The notes beneath the pieces were generated by a model, which searched no databases, was not told the DNA's origin, and was given only the letters and a program-made list of their open reading frames with translations. From assembly GCA_032622095.1 (NCBI GenBank), contig CP136066.1, positions 65,542,278 through 65,606,277 of the forward strand: DNA of 64,000 bases, given 5' to 3'. Positions 24,040 through 35,386 of this stretch are shown one piece after another; the first letter of the stretch is position 1; each line of letters opens with the position of its first letter. The translations under genes and the position numbers were made by a program. Source of the DNA: Siphonodentalium dalli. Taxonomy: Eukaryota; Mollusca; Scaphopoda; Gadilida; Siphonodentaliidae.

Positions 24040-24425
24040 GTTGATGTTTTGGATACTATTTCAGCAAATGTGAGAAAAAGTGGCTTCATTGGGGCATCAG
24101 CTTGTCTGAAAAATATATCAAGGACCCCTAAATCCGATACTAAATTTCAGAACAATCCAACCAGTGTCCCATGAAATGGTGGATAATAAACTATCATACC
24201 AAATTTGATTCAGATTTGATCACACAAACTAAAATTATGATGCGGAAACCAGAAATTAACACGATTCTAAGTCGAAAAAGGGCCATAATTCTCGCAAAAA
24301 TGGGCTGAGCACACCCATATTCGAACTTGACCTGTATTTTGGTCTGATAAACTTACATACCATATTTGGTTCAGATATGATCACACAAATTGAAGTTATC
24401 ATCCGGAAACCTACAATTTTCAAAG
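24040..24425. repeat. 162-bp tandem module, about 2 copies
   Basis: ACATACCA(A/T)ATTTG(A/G)TTCAGAT and GATCACACAAA words at about 24,190 recur at about 24,352, each followed by (A/T)TCCGGAAACC-type text. A GGGCCATAATTCTCGCAAAA stretch lies between. Repeats of this wording are common in bivalve genomes as far as I recall; this is an inference, not a search result. Confidence 0.65.
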
Positions 24426-24440
24426 TTTAAATGTCTATTA

Positions 24441-24800
24441 GGCGACACCAATTTTTAGGTCTGGTTTACGAACATGTGGGCTGATGTGGGGAGAAAAAAA
24501 GTAGATGCAGGAGGGAAAAAAATAAAAAAAATTGTCCCCCCAATTTATATCAAGTAAATCTTAAAATTTTACATAAATTTTACAAAAATTGTGAAAAAAA
24601 ACTTTTCGAATGAAATTCGGAACCAAACAAGACATTTCTTGTCATGAAATACATGAAAATATGGATCTGCAAACGATCATAAGCAGAACCGGATGCGACA
24701 GCACATGAAAATCAGTACAAAAAAGTTAATTTTTTTTTCATGAAATGGAAAAAAAGTTGTAGGAGGTGTTCATAATCCTGACTTAAAAATTGGTGTCGCC
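24441..24800. mobile_element. 360-bp MITE with TTA target duplication
   Basis: TIR GGCGACACCAATTTTTA at the left is mirrored by TAAAAATTGGTGTCGCC at the right, with TTA on both sides (24,438-24,440 and 24,801-24,803). PIF/Harbinger-type by target and length (inference). A second, left-truncated copy in reverse orientation ends at 36,223. Confidence 0.9.
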
Positions 24801-24834
24801 TTATGTGTATATAACTCATATAGCTAACTATTAA

Positions 24835-25749
24835 AGGTGCTTAATCAGATTCGATGGTCCCCATATAATTAGATTCCAACAACAACACTATTTTTAGAAA
24901 TGCTGCTTCAGTTATCAGAATCGATTAATTGCCCAAAAATAATGCTAACCACTGTCAACTACATGTATAGTATAAAATTGCCTGATTCGTTATATTTATC
25001 AACATGCTGTTCGACGAAGTTTGGCCTTATTATCAACACAAAGCCTCTTCATTTTAGAGTTATCCATCTTCATCCGCAATTTGGTCGGCTCGTCAAATTT
25101 TTCTGGGCCATTATTAAGTATCGATGGTGATAAATATTAAAATTTCAAAAATCGATATCTTATAACTCTGAGCTTTGATACATGTAGGTGGGTCCCTCGA
25201 CTTGATTAAAATATTTTTACACCCCCCCCCGATTCCATATACATGTAAATAGTAAATTAGGGGCACTTAATCGGATTATGCATCTTTAAACTGTATTTGA
25301 ATTTAAAGATGCATAATCCGATTAAGGGCCCCCTGAATTAACGCTCGCACATTACTATTTATTTGGACTTGGGGGTAAAAGATATTTGGCACGAGTCGAG
25401 GAACCCACATATCAAAGCTCAGAGTTATTAGATATCAATTTTTGAAATATACTATTTTTCACGATCAAGAATTAATAGTGGCCCACGGTCTCGGACCAAA
25501 TTTCAGATAAAGATGGATAACTCTAAAATCAAGAGGCTTTCTGTTGATAATAAGGCCAAATTTTGTAGAACAACATGTTGATAAATAACATATGTCAGGC
25601 AATTGTATACTTTAGTTGACAGTGGTTAGCATTATTTTAGGGCAATTAATCAATTCTGATACCGTAACTGAAGCAGCCTTTCTAAATACAAATGTTTGAT
25701 GTTGTTGGAATCTGATTATATGGGGATCATCGAACCGGATTGAGTACCT
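24835..25749. mobile_element. 915-bp foldback with TTAA target duplication
   Basis: AGGTGCTTAATCAGATTCGATG-like left end against CATCGAACCGGATTGAGTACCT at the right, flanked by TTAA at 24,831-24,834 and 25,750-25,753. The two arms pair over nearly the whole length (for example TTTAGAGTTATCCATCTTC near 25,055 against 25,530). The centre has a 26-bp perfect hairpin, CTTAATCGGATTATGCATCT... at 25,266 against 25,302-25,327, which repeats terminal wording. TTAA targets are typical of piggyBac and Kolobok groups (inference). No transposase. Confidence 0.9.
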
Positions 25750-25753
25750 TTAA

Positions 25754-26906
25754 AATGAACTGTATCCAGTATAAACATGATAAACCTGATAATTAATTAG
25801 AGCATGCAGTCCCTGTTGACATGTGTATCCGCTGGTAATCTTACCACAGTAATATGTGTTAACTGTGATAACCAAGTTAAAGGTACGGTTGGCCTTGGCG
25901 GTGGGTATCCTGTGAAAATATTTCCACCGTCAAAAATCACCACAAACAGAAAGAACATCAAAATGTAGACAGACTTTGTCCGTATATAAATAAGAAATAT
26001 CGCATAAACAGTATGTTATTCTCACATGTTAACCATTGTTATGTAAACAAACGAATAAAAAGTAACTTTTCTGGTGTTTGTTTATATTATGATGGTAAAC
26101 ATAAAGAGCGTTCTTTGTTGGTAAATTCCTGATATGGAACTAATAAAGAGCGTTTATGCCATTTGTGTGTGATTAGCCAGTAGCATTGTGCTGTCCTCTG
26201 TAACCCAATCAGGCTCTTGCTTAGGTAAAATATAGTAGGTATTTATGATAACATGCTGTTTACGCGATGGTCATGGTATATATGAACGAAACTGTATGCG
26301 TTTTAATGTTTTTCTGTTTACGGTGTTTGGAACAAATATGAATATTTTCGACAATTAAGGCCTCACGTGCCTTTAATTGTTTTTACCACAAAAATTCTGA
26401 ATTCTATCTAGACATTTTGAAACAATAAAAAAAAATTCTGGTGTGGTTACAATGTCAACTTTAAAACAAAATTCATATAATCATCGTATGAAAAATACAG
26501 CCTAACTGCAAATGTGAGGTGGACCACATTCTGCGGCGGTTGATCGCATGAACACGCCTAAATACTGCAGTAATACCCGGTGGTCAACCTTTATAAGGCG
26601 AGTTGATTAATTAAAGCATAGCTGTAATTTTACATGTATGTTCTATGGACTTTGTTGGGAAACAGAATATAGCTGTGCGACAATGGATGATATTTCCCCA
26701 CCTCAGCAGGTGTCGATTACAGAAAAATATACCAAACATACTGGTAGTCTGTTAATCCTGATGAGCTAAGTTAGTAATTTTTCAATCGAAACCTCATAAA
26801 AAAAAATATAAATTCAGTTCTCAATTTTCGAACACTTCTAGGAAATTGTTCCAAAATATTGTTAAAAAATGCCCATTCGATTTGACACTATAAATATACC
26901 CCTGTT
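25754..26906. other. no gene; small hairpin and GAGCGTTT motif
   Basis: Contains a hairpin CAATTAAGGC...GCCTTTAATTG at about 26,352-26,380. AATAAAGAGCGTTTA occurs at about 26,144 with a second ATAAAGAGCGTT at about 26,102; these match the right end of the MITE at 32,042-32,346. No coding frame recognised. Confidence 0.55.
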
Positions 26907-27030
26907 CAAGTGTTCCTGCTAATGTGCTATGATGCGGTTGGGTCCTGCTTAATTGCTATGAATTGCACTACCCGCATCATAGCAATTCAGCAGGACCACC
27001 AGCATCATAGCATATTAGCAGGACCACTTG
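26907..27030. mobile_element. 124-bp foldback MITE, GGTCCTGCTGAAT family, copy 2
   Basis: CAAGTGTTCCTGCTAATGTG at the left is mirrored by CATATTAGCAGGACCACTTG at the right. An inner pair GGTCCTGCTTAATTGCTATG / CATAGCAATTCAGCAGGACC sits between. Same wording as the element at 12,218-12,511. Confidence 0.85.
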
Positions 27031-27454
27031 GCCAGTGGTAAAATAGTTTGTTTTCCATATGGATATGTGTTTTCAAATAATCATGTAATGATATCTAACA
27101 TACATGTACATGTATATGATCCCATTTCTAGGTTTTATTCATCACGGTCAGATAAACTTTGTATACAGACAGTTTTACCAAACTTAGAATTTGTATTAGG
27201 TGCTTTCATTGTGGCTGTAATTACGAGTATTAAAAGTGTGCTCAATAAAGTTTGTTTTATCATTTATGCTCATTTGGAATTTGGATGCTATTTAATTCGG
27301 TTTATCTATATAATTGGCTGCACTGCTAAATTTTGACTCATTTCAGTCATTTGATGTCAGTACATGTAGTTGTCCATCGAAATGGCGAACACAACCAAAG
27401 ACAAATTACAAGAGGAAAGACAACAAATAAATTTGATGTGCACTAAAACAGATA
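27031..27454. other. no recognised feature
   Basis: A 102-codon plus-strand frame (27,028-27,336) is hydrophobic but has no motif, begins inside the preceding MITE and is probably chance. Confidence 0.45.
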
Positions 27455-27616
27455 CAGTAGTGCCCTGAGAAATCGACCCCTTAACCACAGCAGAATTATG
27501 TGTAACTTTTCAGGATTTAGTCGGATATATGGCTTGTTGCCATTCATCGGAAAGCTCTCCCTGAGTTACCCGTAATTCTGCTGTGGTTAAGGAGTCGATT
27601 AATTAGAGCATTACTG
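27455..27616. mobile_element. 162-bp TA-flanked MITE (CAGTAATGCTC family), copy A
   Basis: Left end CAGTAGTGCCCTGAGAAATC and right end GATTAATTAGAGCATTACTG, with inner TIR CCTTAACCACAGCAGAATTA. TA on both sides. Mariner/Stowaway-like by target (inference). Confidence 0.85.
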
Positions 27617-29121
27617 TAGTTACAAATGTATGTTTAGCCTCTTGTGAAGTGTTGTGTCACTAATAAGATCTCTAATTCACATACATGTACTATATACCCG
27701 TTCAAGCGTTTACAAGTGTCGGGCATCGAGAAACTGACCAAAAGTTTTGGTAGTATATAATATAGGCTAGCACTGCACCTGGGCTACATGTACATGTGCT
27801 GTAAATGATTATAATGTACTATTTTTATATTCTGCCGTGAAAGTGTTGCTGAATGAAATTTAAGTTTACCCCGATATTCTAAGTCCGCTCGACTAAGATG
27901 TGGGTTTTCTCGAAAACTGATATCTGAATATACATGTACGTCTTCCACTGGTTGGTATTCCCTCTAAATTGACTAATTTTAACTGATTAGATTAGCCCTG
28001 GTATGAAAAACTCTAACTGTTATAGCCCGACGAGCGGTTTACAGATGCCCGCCGGGGTTTACTGCCAACAGCGGTGATGATATGATGACCAGCGTTGTGC
28101 ATGGCATATGTTGATCCAGGTAAGAATGCTACCATACATTCCAAACATTCATTAAATATCTTATTAATAGTAACCCAAACTACACAAGAGACTAGTATAA
28201 CTAAGATTGGGCTCGATTAATGATGTGACACTTTCAGTACTTCATTTACTAGTAGCCTGGTACTGGTGGGCCTGGCTACAGATACTTGTTTGAGGCCTGT
28301 GGCACAAGGGCAGCAGAATCAATTAAAATTTCTCTTATTGTAGTGTAGTACATGTACATGAATATTACCGGTAGTACAGCACACAAAGAGGTATATAGTA
28401 CCGGCACATGTACATGTGTTCTCTCTGTTTTCACACATGTTTTTTTCAATTTAACAACATGAGTCTTTTATGACACATACTAAAGTGAAAGTAGGCCTAC
28501 ATGTATATAATATGCACACAGTATACCGGTACATGTACTGATATATTACATTGCAATACAGTCCGAGTACAATGATATAGCAAAATTATGCATAGTAGAA
28601 TAACAACCTTTTGTACAAACAGTCCTGACAATAATATACCGGGATATCATGGTGATAGTTCATACATTTGCAATTACCGAATAACCGAGTTTGTGGTTAG
28701 ACCGCTTCATGCGATGTTTATGTGAATTTTTATTTTTAAGTCGGCATTGCATAGTCCTATAAACCACACCAGAGATTTTTTTTATTTTCTTCTGCAATAG
28801 CAAATGTCGGTCAGTGACCAACTTCTAATGTTTACTAGTATGCAATCGATACAATCCGGTTCTGCTTTTGATGTCCAGTTCGATATTTGTGGTGTGTTCT
28901 TGTGCAAAAATATAATTCTAACTAATGCGCTAAAAATCAGGTTTATAAATTTATCCATTCTTGATCAAGAGCAACTCGTAAAACTTGTACTGTATAACAT
29001 TCCAAACTGCGTATTTCTGCTATCGAACCATATGATAATAATGTTGAACCGGACATCGAAATCTGAACCGCATTTATGGATTGCAGCACGTGATGTTGAA
29101 TAAACAATTATAGAGGATATA
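27617..29121. other. no gene recognised; ACATGTA-rich
   Basis: Dense ACATGTAC palindromes (about 27,680, 27,785, 28,350, 28,400 and 28,500). A 99-codon plus-strand frame (28,804-29,103), preceded by a pyrimidine-rich TTTTTTTATTTTCTTCTGCAATAG, shows no recognisable domain. Confidence 0.45.
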
Positions 29122-29218
29122 CAGTAATGCTCTAATTAATCGACTCCTTAACTACAGCAGAATTATGGGTAACTTTTGCTGTAGTTAAGGAGTCGATTAA
29201 TTAGCTCTAGAGTTACTG
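29122..29218. mobile_element. 97-bp TA-flanked MITE, copy B (nearly perfect hairpin)
   Basis: CAGTAATGCTCTAATTAATC at the left against GATTAATTAGCTCTAGAGTTACTG at the right, with CCTTAACTACAGCA pairing TGCTGTAGTTAAGG around a 14-base loop. TA flanks at 29,120 and 29,219. An internal-deletion version of copy A. Confidence 0.9.
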
Positions 29219-29880
29219 TAACATGGTTTATAATATACAAATGTATACTGTATGCGAAACATCAGAGGTTAGCGGTTGTTGCATTTAAAATGCATTGAGG
29301 GTGCATTGTGTCACGCCACTTTGTAAATGCCTGAACGACAGCATTTAAATTAAATGCACTATATTGGGATTAATCGCAGTCGCATTGAAATTACCGATCA
29401 TTGTGCCGAAAAAGTATACTAGTATGAATACCCAAATAACGATATGAGAGCTTTCCGATGAATGGCATCAACCCATATTTGCGACTAAATCCTGAAAAGT
29501 TACCCATAATTCTGCTGTAGTTAAGGAGTCGATTAATTAGCTCTAGAGTTACTGTAACATGATTTATTATATACAAATGTATACTGTATGGGAAACATCA
29601 GAGGTTTACAAAGTAATACAAACAGTTGATTTGTTCTTTATTCTTGTGGTTATATACACATATTCTAAAAATAAATGTCCTTTACAACTTGGATCAATGA
29701 AATGCGGTTGTTGCATTTAAAATGCATTGAGGGTGCATTGTGTCACGCCACTTTGTAAATGCCTGAACGACAGCATTTAAATTAAATGCATTGCATTGGG
29801 AATAATCGCAGTCGCATTGAAATTACTGATCATTGCGCCGAAAAATTATACTAGTATGAACACCCAAATAACGATACGAT
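29186..29880. repeat. tandem duplication including half of the MITE
   Basis: The block beginning TTAAGGAGTCGATTAATTAG at 29,186 recurs at 29,521. The downstream text (GTGCATTGTGTCACGCCACT, then ATTAAATGCA) recurs with an offset of 335 growing to 432, because copy 2 has about 95 extra bases (29,608-29,703). About 95% similar by eye. Confidence 0.85.
29446..29554. mobile_element. MITE copy C, partial
   Basis: GAGCTTTCCGATGAATGGCA through GATTAATTAGCTCTAGAGTTACTG matches the reverse complement of copy A's interior and left end. The other half is missing. Confidence 0.75.
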
Positions 29881-30863
29881 AGTGTATAGCGTTTTTTGCA
29901 ATTTTAGTTTTAATTTTGTTTAATTTAAATTCACATCTGAATAATTCTGTGTTATTTTCCCACTCCTGGTGTACATGTATGTTCGGAATCGGACATTCAT
30001 GATGTAGTTTTCCATTCAAAATGGAATAAACATAAATAAACACTGTTGACATGAATTGTTTTATAATCAGAATCTGAGAATCATGATTCTCATTTTGATT
30101 CTAGTAAAAAGTCTTGATTCCCTGTAGAAAGTGAAACACTAACATTTTGATTATTGCAAAAAATCTGATGGATTTTAAGGCCTGCATCAAGACATTTGTT
30201 TGTGAATAAATCAAGGTAAATGTGTTTAAATATGAACGCATTTACAAATGCGTTGCTCCAAAATCGCAAAGTAGATTCGAACATGTGGTCGCTTTTCTAA
30301 GAAATTTGTGAGTGCGTTGTACATGTACATGTACATACATGTAAGTTACTTGACCAACTACATGAGGAGTCGAGGGACACAATCAATGAGGACGTTTGTA
30401 CTAAAAAATATTTTTTTACGCAAGGAACGAACACAAGGCCAATTTCTTAACTTATATTATGAGCCAACAAGACAGATCGTAAATCGCTGTTATATGACAA
30501 TATATGTGGCCATCATAATGGTCGACAGGCATGACGCCAACAAAAACCAATCTGTCAGGCCAATATAAATAAGTCGCGACTTATTGCTGGTGGAACCTAT
30601 TAAAGGCATCGTTCCATTTCGTTAATAACAACTTACATGTAACATTCACCTCCACCTCTTTACTCTTGGGCTCCAAATAAACATGCATGCACCAGCTGCA
30701 TGCACGTTTATTATTTTTCTTGGGAAATCCCCCCCCCCTGCACAGTGCTTATTTGGGTCTGCACTTTATTAATATTTTGAAGATATGAAAATTTAAATCA
30801 GCACAAATTCAAGATTTCTATATGATTCGGATGTAAAAATGATGGGCTTTACTTTTGCATGTA
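29881..30863. other. no gene recognised
   Basis: Contains a short hairpin-like stretch (AATCTGAGAATCATGATTCTCATT at about 30,067) and a GTACATGTACATGTACAT run at 30,318. Frames here have no recognisable motif. Confidence 0.45.
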
Positions 30864-31640
30864 CTCTTGAGTGCCTATAAAAGTACAGGGTGGAATAATA
30901 GTACAGGTTGGAAAATGTCGCATAACTGAATAATAGTACAGGGCGGAATAAACGTACAGACTGGAAATATTAGTACCATACATCCCAACAAAACGCACCA
31001 TCTGACTGGTTTACTGATGCCATGTGACAGAAATAGTTTCGATGGATAGCCAGGGCCCTGTTTCATGAAGGCAACTTATGACATAGTTGGGACTTAAGAT
31101 GGTCATAAGTTCAAACTTCAGTCATAAGTGCGTTTCACGAACAAAGTCTTAACCTAAGATGGTCTTAACCTTGGTCTTAACTTTAAGACTGGTGTGGGGT
31201 GTCATAAGATAATCTTAATGTTAAGACCTACGTTGTGATCCGCAGTTGGTCCGAAATGTGGTTGGGATCCAGTTCATGTATATATTATTATAAACACATT
31301 TAACTGATTAACACCTTGCTAGCACGGAGGGTTGTTTCAGAAATGGTAGTAATTAATAACCAACTGGTAAGCTATAGCAGTGACATGGCCAGTGGTTGCA
31401 AGATTGGCGGGGTGTCCGCTACTAACTGTAAACCGCCAAGACCGGACTATATATACATTTCTAATTGCTGTAACAAAAAGAATATATTTACATAGAGTTG
31501 AACATCATTTGCGATTCAAATCACCCAATCGCACTGTAGACAATAATCATGTTGAGACAATTAGTCCGAACATTTTCACATCGAGGATAATAGTGCATGA
31601 TTTATACTCATTTTTTTTTTTATATAAATGCTTATGTCAG

Positions 31641-31641
31641 C

Positions 31642-31672
<31 letters not shown>

Positions 31673-31673
31673 T
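31641..31673. repeat. (TTA)n microsatellite
   Basis: About 11 TTA/ATT trinucleotides, inside the 3.5-kb element. They encode the Leu run of the overlapping frame. Confidence 0.97.
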
Positions 31674-31901
31674 ACTTGCCTTTCTATATTATTATGTTAT
31701 AATTTGATTGTAAAATGTATTGTATATGTACCCCGTATATATATCGGCAAGATAATAATACATAATATATTATATGTTATTTTATTATTATTATGTATAT
31801 TATCATAATCTATTAACTATGAAATAAAAAGATATATAGCATGTATATAGTATACGGACCGCGCGGGCACACCGGCATCCGCGGAAGAACATATAATATC
31901 A

Positions 31902-32018
31902 CTGTGAACCGGCCCACAGACCCCTGGGGGAATTATTAAAATACCAATATAGATTATACCAGTGGTATAGTCTATATTGGTATTTTATTAATTTTCCACA
32001 GGGGCCTGTGAACCGGCC
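31902..32018. repeat. hairpin flanked by 13-bp direct repeats
   Basis: CTGTGAACCGGCC at 31,902-31,914 and 32,006-32,018 flank a hairpin whose arms (from CCCCTGGGGGAATTATTAAA to its mirror TTTATTAATTTTCCACAGGGG) are about 40 bp, with the 3-base loop AGT. Possibly an inserted foldback with a long target duplication. Confidence 0.85.
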
Positions 32019-32041
32019 GTCTGTTCACGTGTTGTTAATTA

Positions 32042-32346
32042 TAAACGCTCTTTATTAGAAGTCGTTGATTTGTTTTTTATTAAAACATACATGCAGAATG
32101 TCGTTCAACGTAACGTACTTTCGAAGACGCAGTGCGTTAATTATAACAGACGTTTAGCACATTTGTCAACAGAACCAGAGCAAATGGCATTAACATCATT
32201 TATATATGGCTTCTACAAGTATGTCTCAGACTGGAAATAAGTCTATTTGGAGCACGATATGAAGTCCTATTCACATTATAGCAATATAAAAAAGAGCGTT
32301 TTGTGTTAGTATTCCATGAATGTTGGCAATCAATAAAGAGCGTTTA
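32042..32346. mobile_element. ~305-bp MITE with AACGCTCTTTATT ends
   Basis: TAAACGCTCTTTATT at the left and AATAAAGAGCGTTTA at the right, TA-flanked. An extra internal AAAGAGCGTT at about 32,288 and the text between it and the right end match 26,100-26,155. It sits inside the 3.5-kb element. Confidence 0.7.
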
Positions 32347-34680
32347 GCTCAGTGCTTCCATTGTGGTGTATTGTATGTGTATGCCGTCGTGGCGACATAT
32401 TCGGTTTCCTGGTATTATAGATGCTTCAAAGACGTATAATGCGTTAGAACCTAATATCAGCATTGAAAGGAGCGAACATATGTCTCGCGTCGCCGTTGTG
32501 GCATGTTATATGGGTGAAGGTTCACATTCTAAGTTACGATGTATAAGTCCCTTTAATAACTGAAATAATATATTTGAGCTCGTTACGTTTGTATAAAATA
32601 GGCATTGGAAGCATGCAGCTATGTGTGGATGTGGTCTGACGCGAAAACACAGTTAAAAAGCGCGCTCGTGCAGTTAAGGTGAAGGTAAAGTTTGGTCAAG
32701 ATGGCCACCGCGGATTGCACCCTACCTCCAGATGATCAATAATTACTCAACGGCCATAGAATGGATAAACTTCATATTTTTCACACATAATAATCAATAA
32801 TAAACAAAGATCTTGTCATTAGTAGAGAAATTTTAGCGGTTAGAATTTACTCGCGGTAGAGTGACAAAAAATCATGTCCCCAAACGGCGTTTCTCCAGTT
32901 CCAATGGTTAACTTTTTGTACAAACTGAACAGTCAAAATGGTCCTATAAGAATCTGGCTAGAGACAAGGAAACATCATTTTGAGGAAAAACAAGAACTTT
33001 CCCAAATACCCTGCCTGTGAAAATAGTACTGTCATCCTGAATAATGGCAAAATGTCCTCCATTTGCATTGTTTACATTCTTAGGAACTATTTTTCTTGGT
33101 ATGGGAGACCATAATATCCTAACAGTATTTTGCGATAGCCGATACACATGCCATGGGGGCGGGGCGGCCATGATTACAAACAAACCCATCCGCCAATACT
33201 AGAATACGATTACGAATGGAAATCGATCAGTATAGACAATCGCGCATGGGATCAAGCTTTTGATTATGCCCATCAATATATATGGGTTATAAGCTATATG
33301 ATTGTACCTGATAACCGACAATTTCTCGATTAATTTACATTCAAATGTTATTAAACGTATTTTTCTCCACAATGTTTTTATCCCAGTGCACCAAAATAGA
33401 ATTGACCGGAAGTGAACTCGCACAAGGAGTCCGTCGTAAAATATGACATATTTCGTCGGAATACGGTACTTTCCTATTCATAAATATGTTTTTATATAGG
33501 CTATTTGATTTTAGAATAATACAATATTCTGAAACATGTAAGTTTTCTATTTATGTGATTTGCGTAATAATACGACATCTTGTAATCTCGCTTTCGACTA
33601 TAGACTGGTAATTCTAAAAATAAAATATCAACATTTCCATCTGTAAACAGCACAAAACTTCATAAATCGTGGGTAATCAAGCAACTAAATTAATTCCAAC
33701 AACTTAAATAAACTGAAAGCATCGATTTCATATCATAAACTTGCCCGATTGCAGGATCGAATTGCTTTTCTGGTCGATTTTCATGTACCTGTCGCGAATT
33801 AAAAAATGACAACAACATCATGAACATGTGTTTACAATAGAAATATGGCGACTGGCTCCCAAGAAAAACTGACACGTTTTAGCGGACGTTTTTCAAACGA
33901 TACAGTGAACATTAATCTAAAGCATAGCTCCTTGGCTCTTAACGGTATGTCGCTTATCACAATGGGCTGCCTAATGATACTGTTGAAGTTATAGTTTTTC
34001 ACATTTGAATGCCAAAACAATGCCATAATATTGCAGATATACTCTGTTTCAAAGTCATTTTTCTGGTACAAAAAGCTTTTTAGCTGACATCTATTCGTGG
34101 CACCTCCTTTAACGATATATGCTCTATATATTATCTCTATGTTGTTATATCTATTTCTGTCTGCTTTTATGTGAAAAATACCAATTTTGTCAGCCCGTTT
34201 CCAGACATTTTTTATGAAACAGACTTTGCCATCCCCTTAAGTATGCACCAGTCATTGCATTAAAATATCATAATTATTCGTAGACACGCCCTAGTATCTG
34301 TCACCAGACACTGTACCTAGGCATATAACATACACATAACCAACATTTTCTGTGCATAGCTGTAATAAATTGTCGAGAGCCAGTCTAAAAGCGCGCGAAC
34401 TTAAATTGCTACTTAAGTAGGACTTATTCTTGTTTTGTGAAACGCGTTCTTGAAACGGAAAAGTTACATCATAAGATCCACCTTAGATCTTAGATTAAGT
34501 CCATCTTAAGATAATCTTATGACATTGCTTCATGAAACAGGCCCCAGGTCTGTGAATCTACAGTGTGCTGATCAGTGATCACTGTCAACAATCAGAGTTC
34601 ATTTATCTATATTTATATACACCTGATATCTCTTCCGATTTCCCCATAGCGTTACGGTAGACACACCCCTTATTCAATGC

Positions 34681-34741
34681 GTTCATAAACCTATGAACGT
34701 AACGTGACGTCACTTCCAGTGTCGTTCATAGGTTTATGAAC
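34681..34741. repeat. hairpin with 19-bp perfect arms
   Basis: GTTCATAAACCTATGAACG at 34,681-34,699 is complementary to 34,723-34,741; the loop contains TGACGTCA. Each arm is itself a small palindrome (GTTCATA...TATGAAC). Confidence 0.9.
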
Positions 34742-35276
34742 ACATTGGTCCCGGAAATCACCGGGGATTGTCGGAAATTACCGACTGCTTGAGTATCTAG
34801 TAGGTCCGGATTTGGCAAGAAATTTGTTTCGGTCTACAATCAGTGTTGTTGCTCGGTCTTACTGAGCGTTGATGTTAAAAAAAAACGCGCTACTCAATAG
34901 AGTTTTATCATTTTCCTTGCCGCTACAAATATTCCCCCGAACCTCACAAATATATTATTATGGTAGAACAGCGTTTTGTCGATTTCTTAACCGCAGCCGA
35001 AACTTAATTGTTAGTTTCAGATATTAATCATGCTTGAAATCAACACGTCTACATTAGTTACAAGCTAAACAAGACATTTTGTCATATGTGTATACTTTAC
35101 TGTGAAATTGCGTTTCTTTCGTTCTCCATGAACGGATTCTCAAAATGTTTGGTTTTCCAAAAAACAAGGATTCGAACTGTCTGAACTGAACTCCATGTTT
35201 AAATAGATGAATAAATAGTGGGAAAGACATACAATCCTAGTTCATAATGAATTTAAGTATATAAATATAAATAATA

Positions 35277-35386
35277 AACGGCGGATTCAACGTGGTCATG
35301 GGTTTTGACCGCGTTAAAAAAATCAGCAAAAGTTTGCTGATTTTTTCTCGCGGTCAAAACCACATGACCGTATTGAAACCGCCGTT
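35277..35386. repeat. 110-bp hairpin within a hairpin
   Basis: AACGGCGGATTCAACGTGGT and TTTTGACCGCG pair with CGCGGTCAAAA and GCCGTT on the other side. The centre AAAAAATCAGCAAA..TTTGCTGATTTTTT pairs again. It lies in the second insertion of the interrupted short element. Confidence 0.9.

Larger units (their letters stand above)
31054..34544. mobile_element. 3.5-kb TIR element with CAG target duplication, member 1
   Basis: Left end GGCCCTGTTTCATG and right end CATGAAACAGGCCC are flanked by CAG on both sides (31,051-31,053 and 34,545-34,547). Removing the insert restores the GATAGCCAGGTCTGTG of the intact host element at 54.3 kb. Subterminal regions carry repeated and inverted TTAAGATGGTCTTAA-type words; about 175 bp at the left and 215 bp at the right are shared with member 2 at 36.7-38.9 kb. 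CWG targets have been described for a subgroup of the PIF/Harbinger-ISL2EU-Spy assemblage, so that placement is tentative. Several 60-140-codon frames are present (for example 31,380-31,808, 32,944-33,189 minus and 33,832-34,071 minus), none with a transposase motif I recognise. Confidence 0.85.

Noticed and set aside
31380-31808. 142-codon frame as transposase of the 3.5-kb element
   Set aside because: Second half is encoded by a TTA microsatellite and AT-rich text; no DDE-type or DNA-binding motif.
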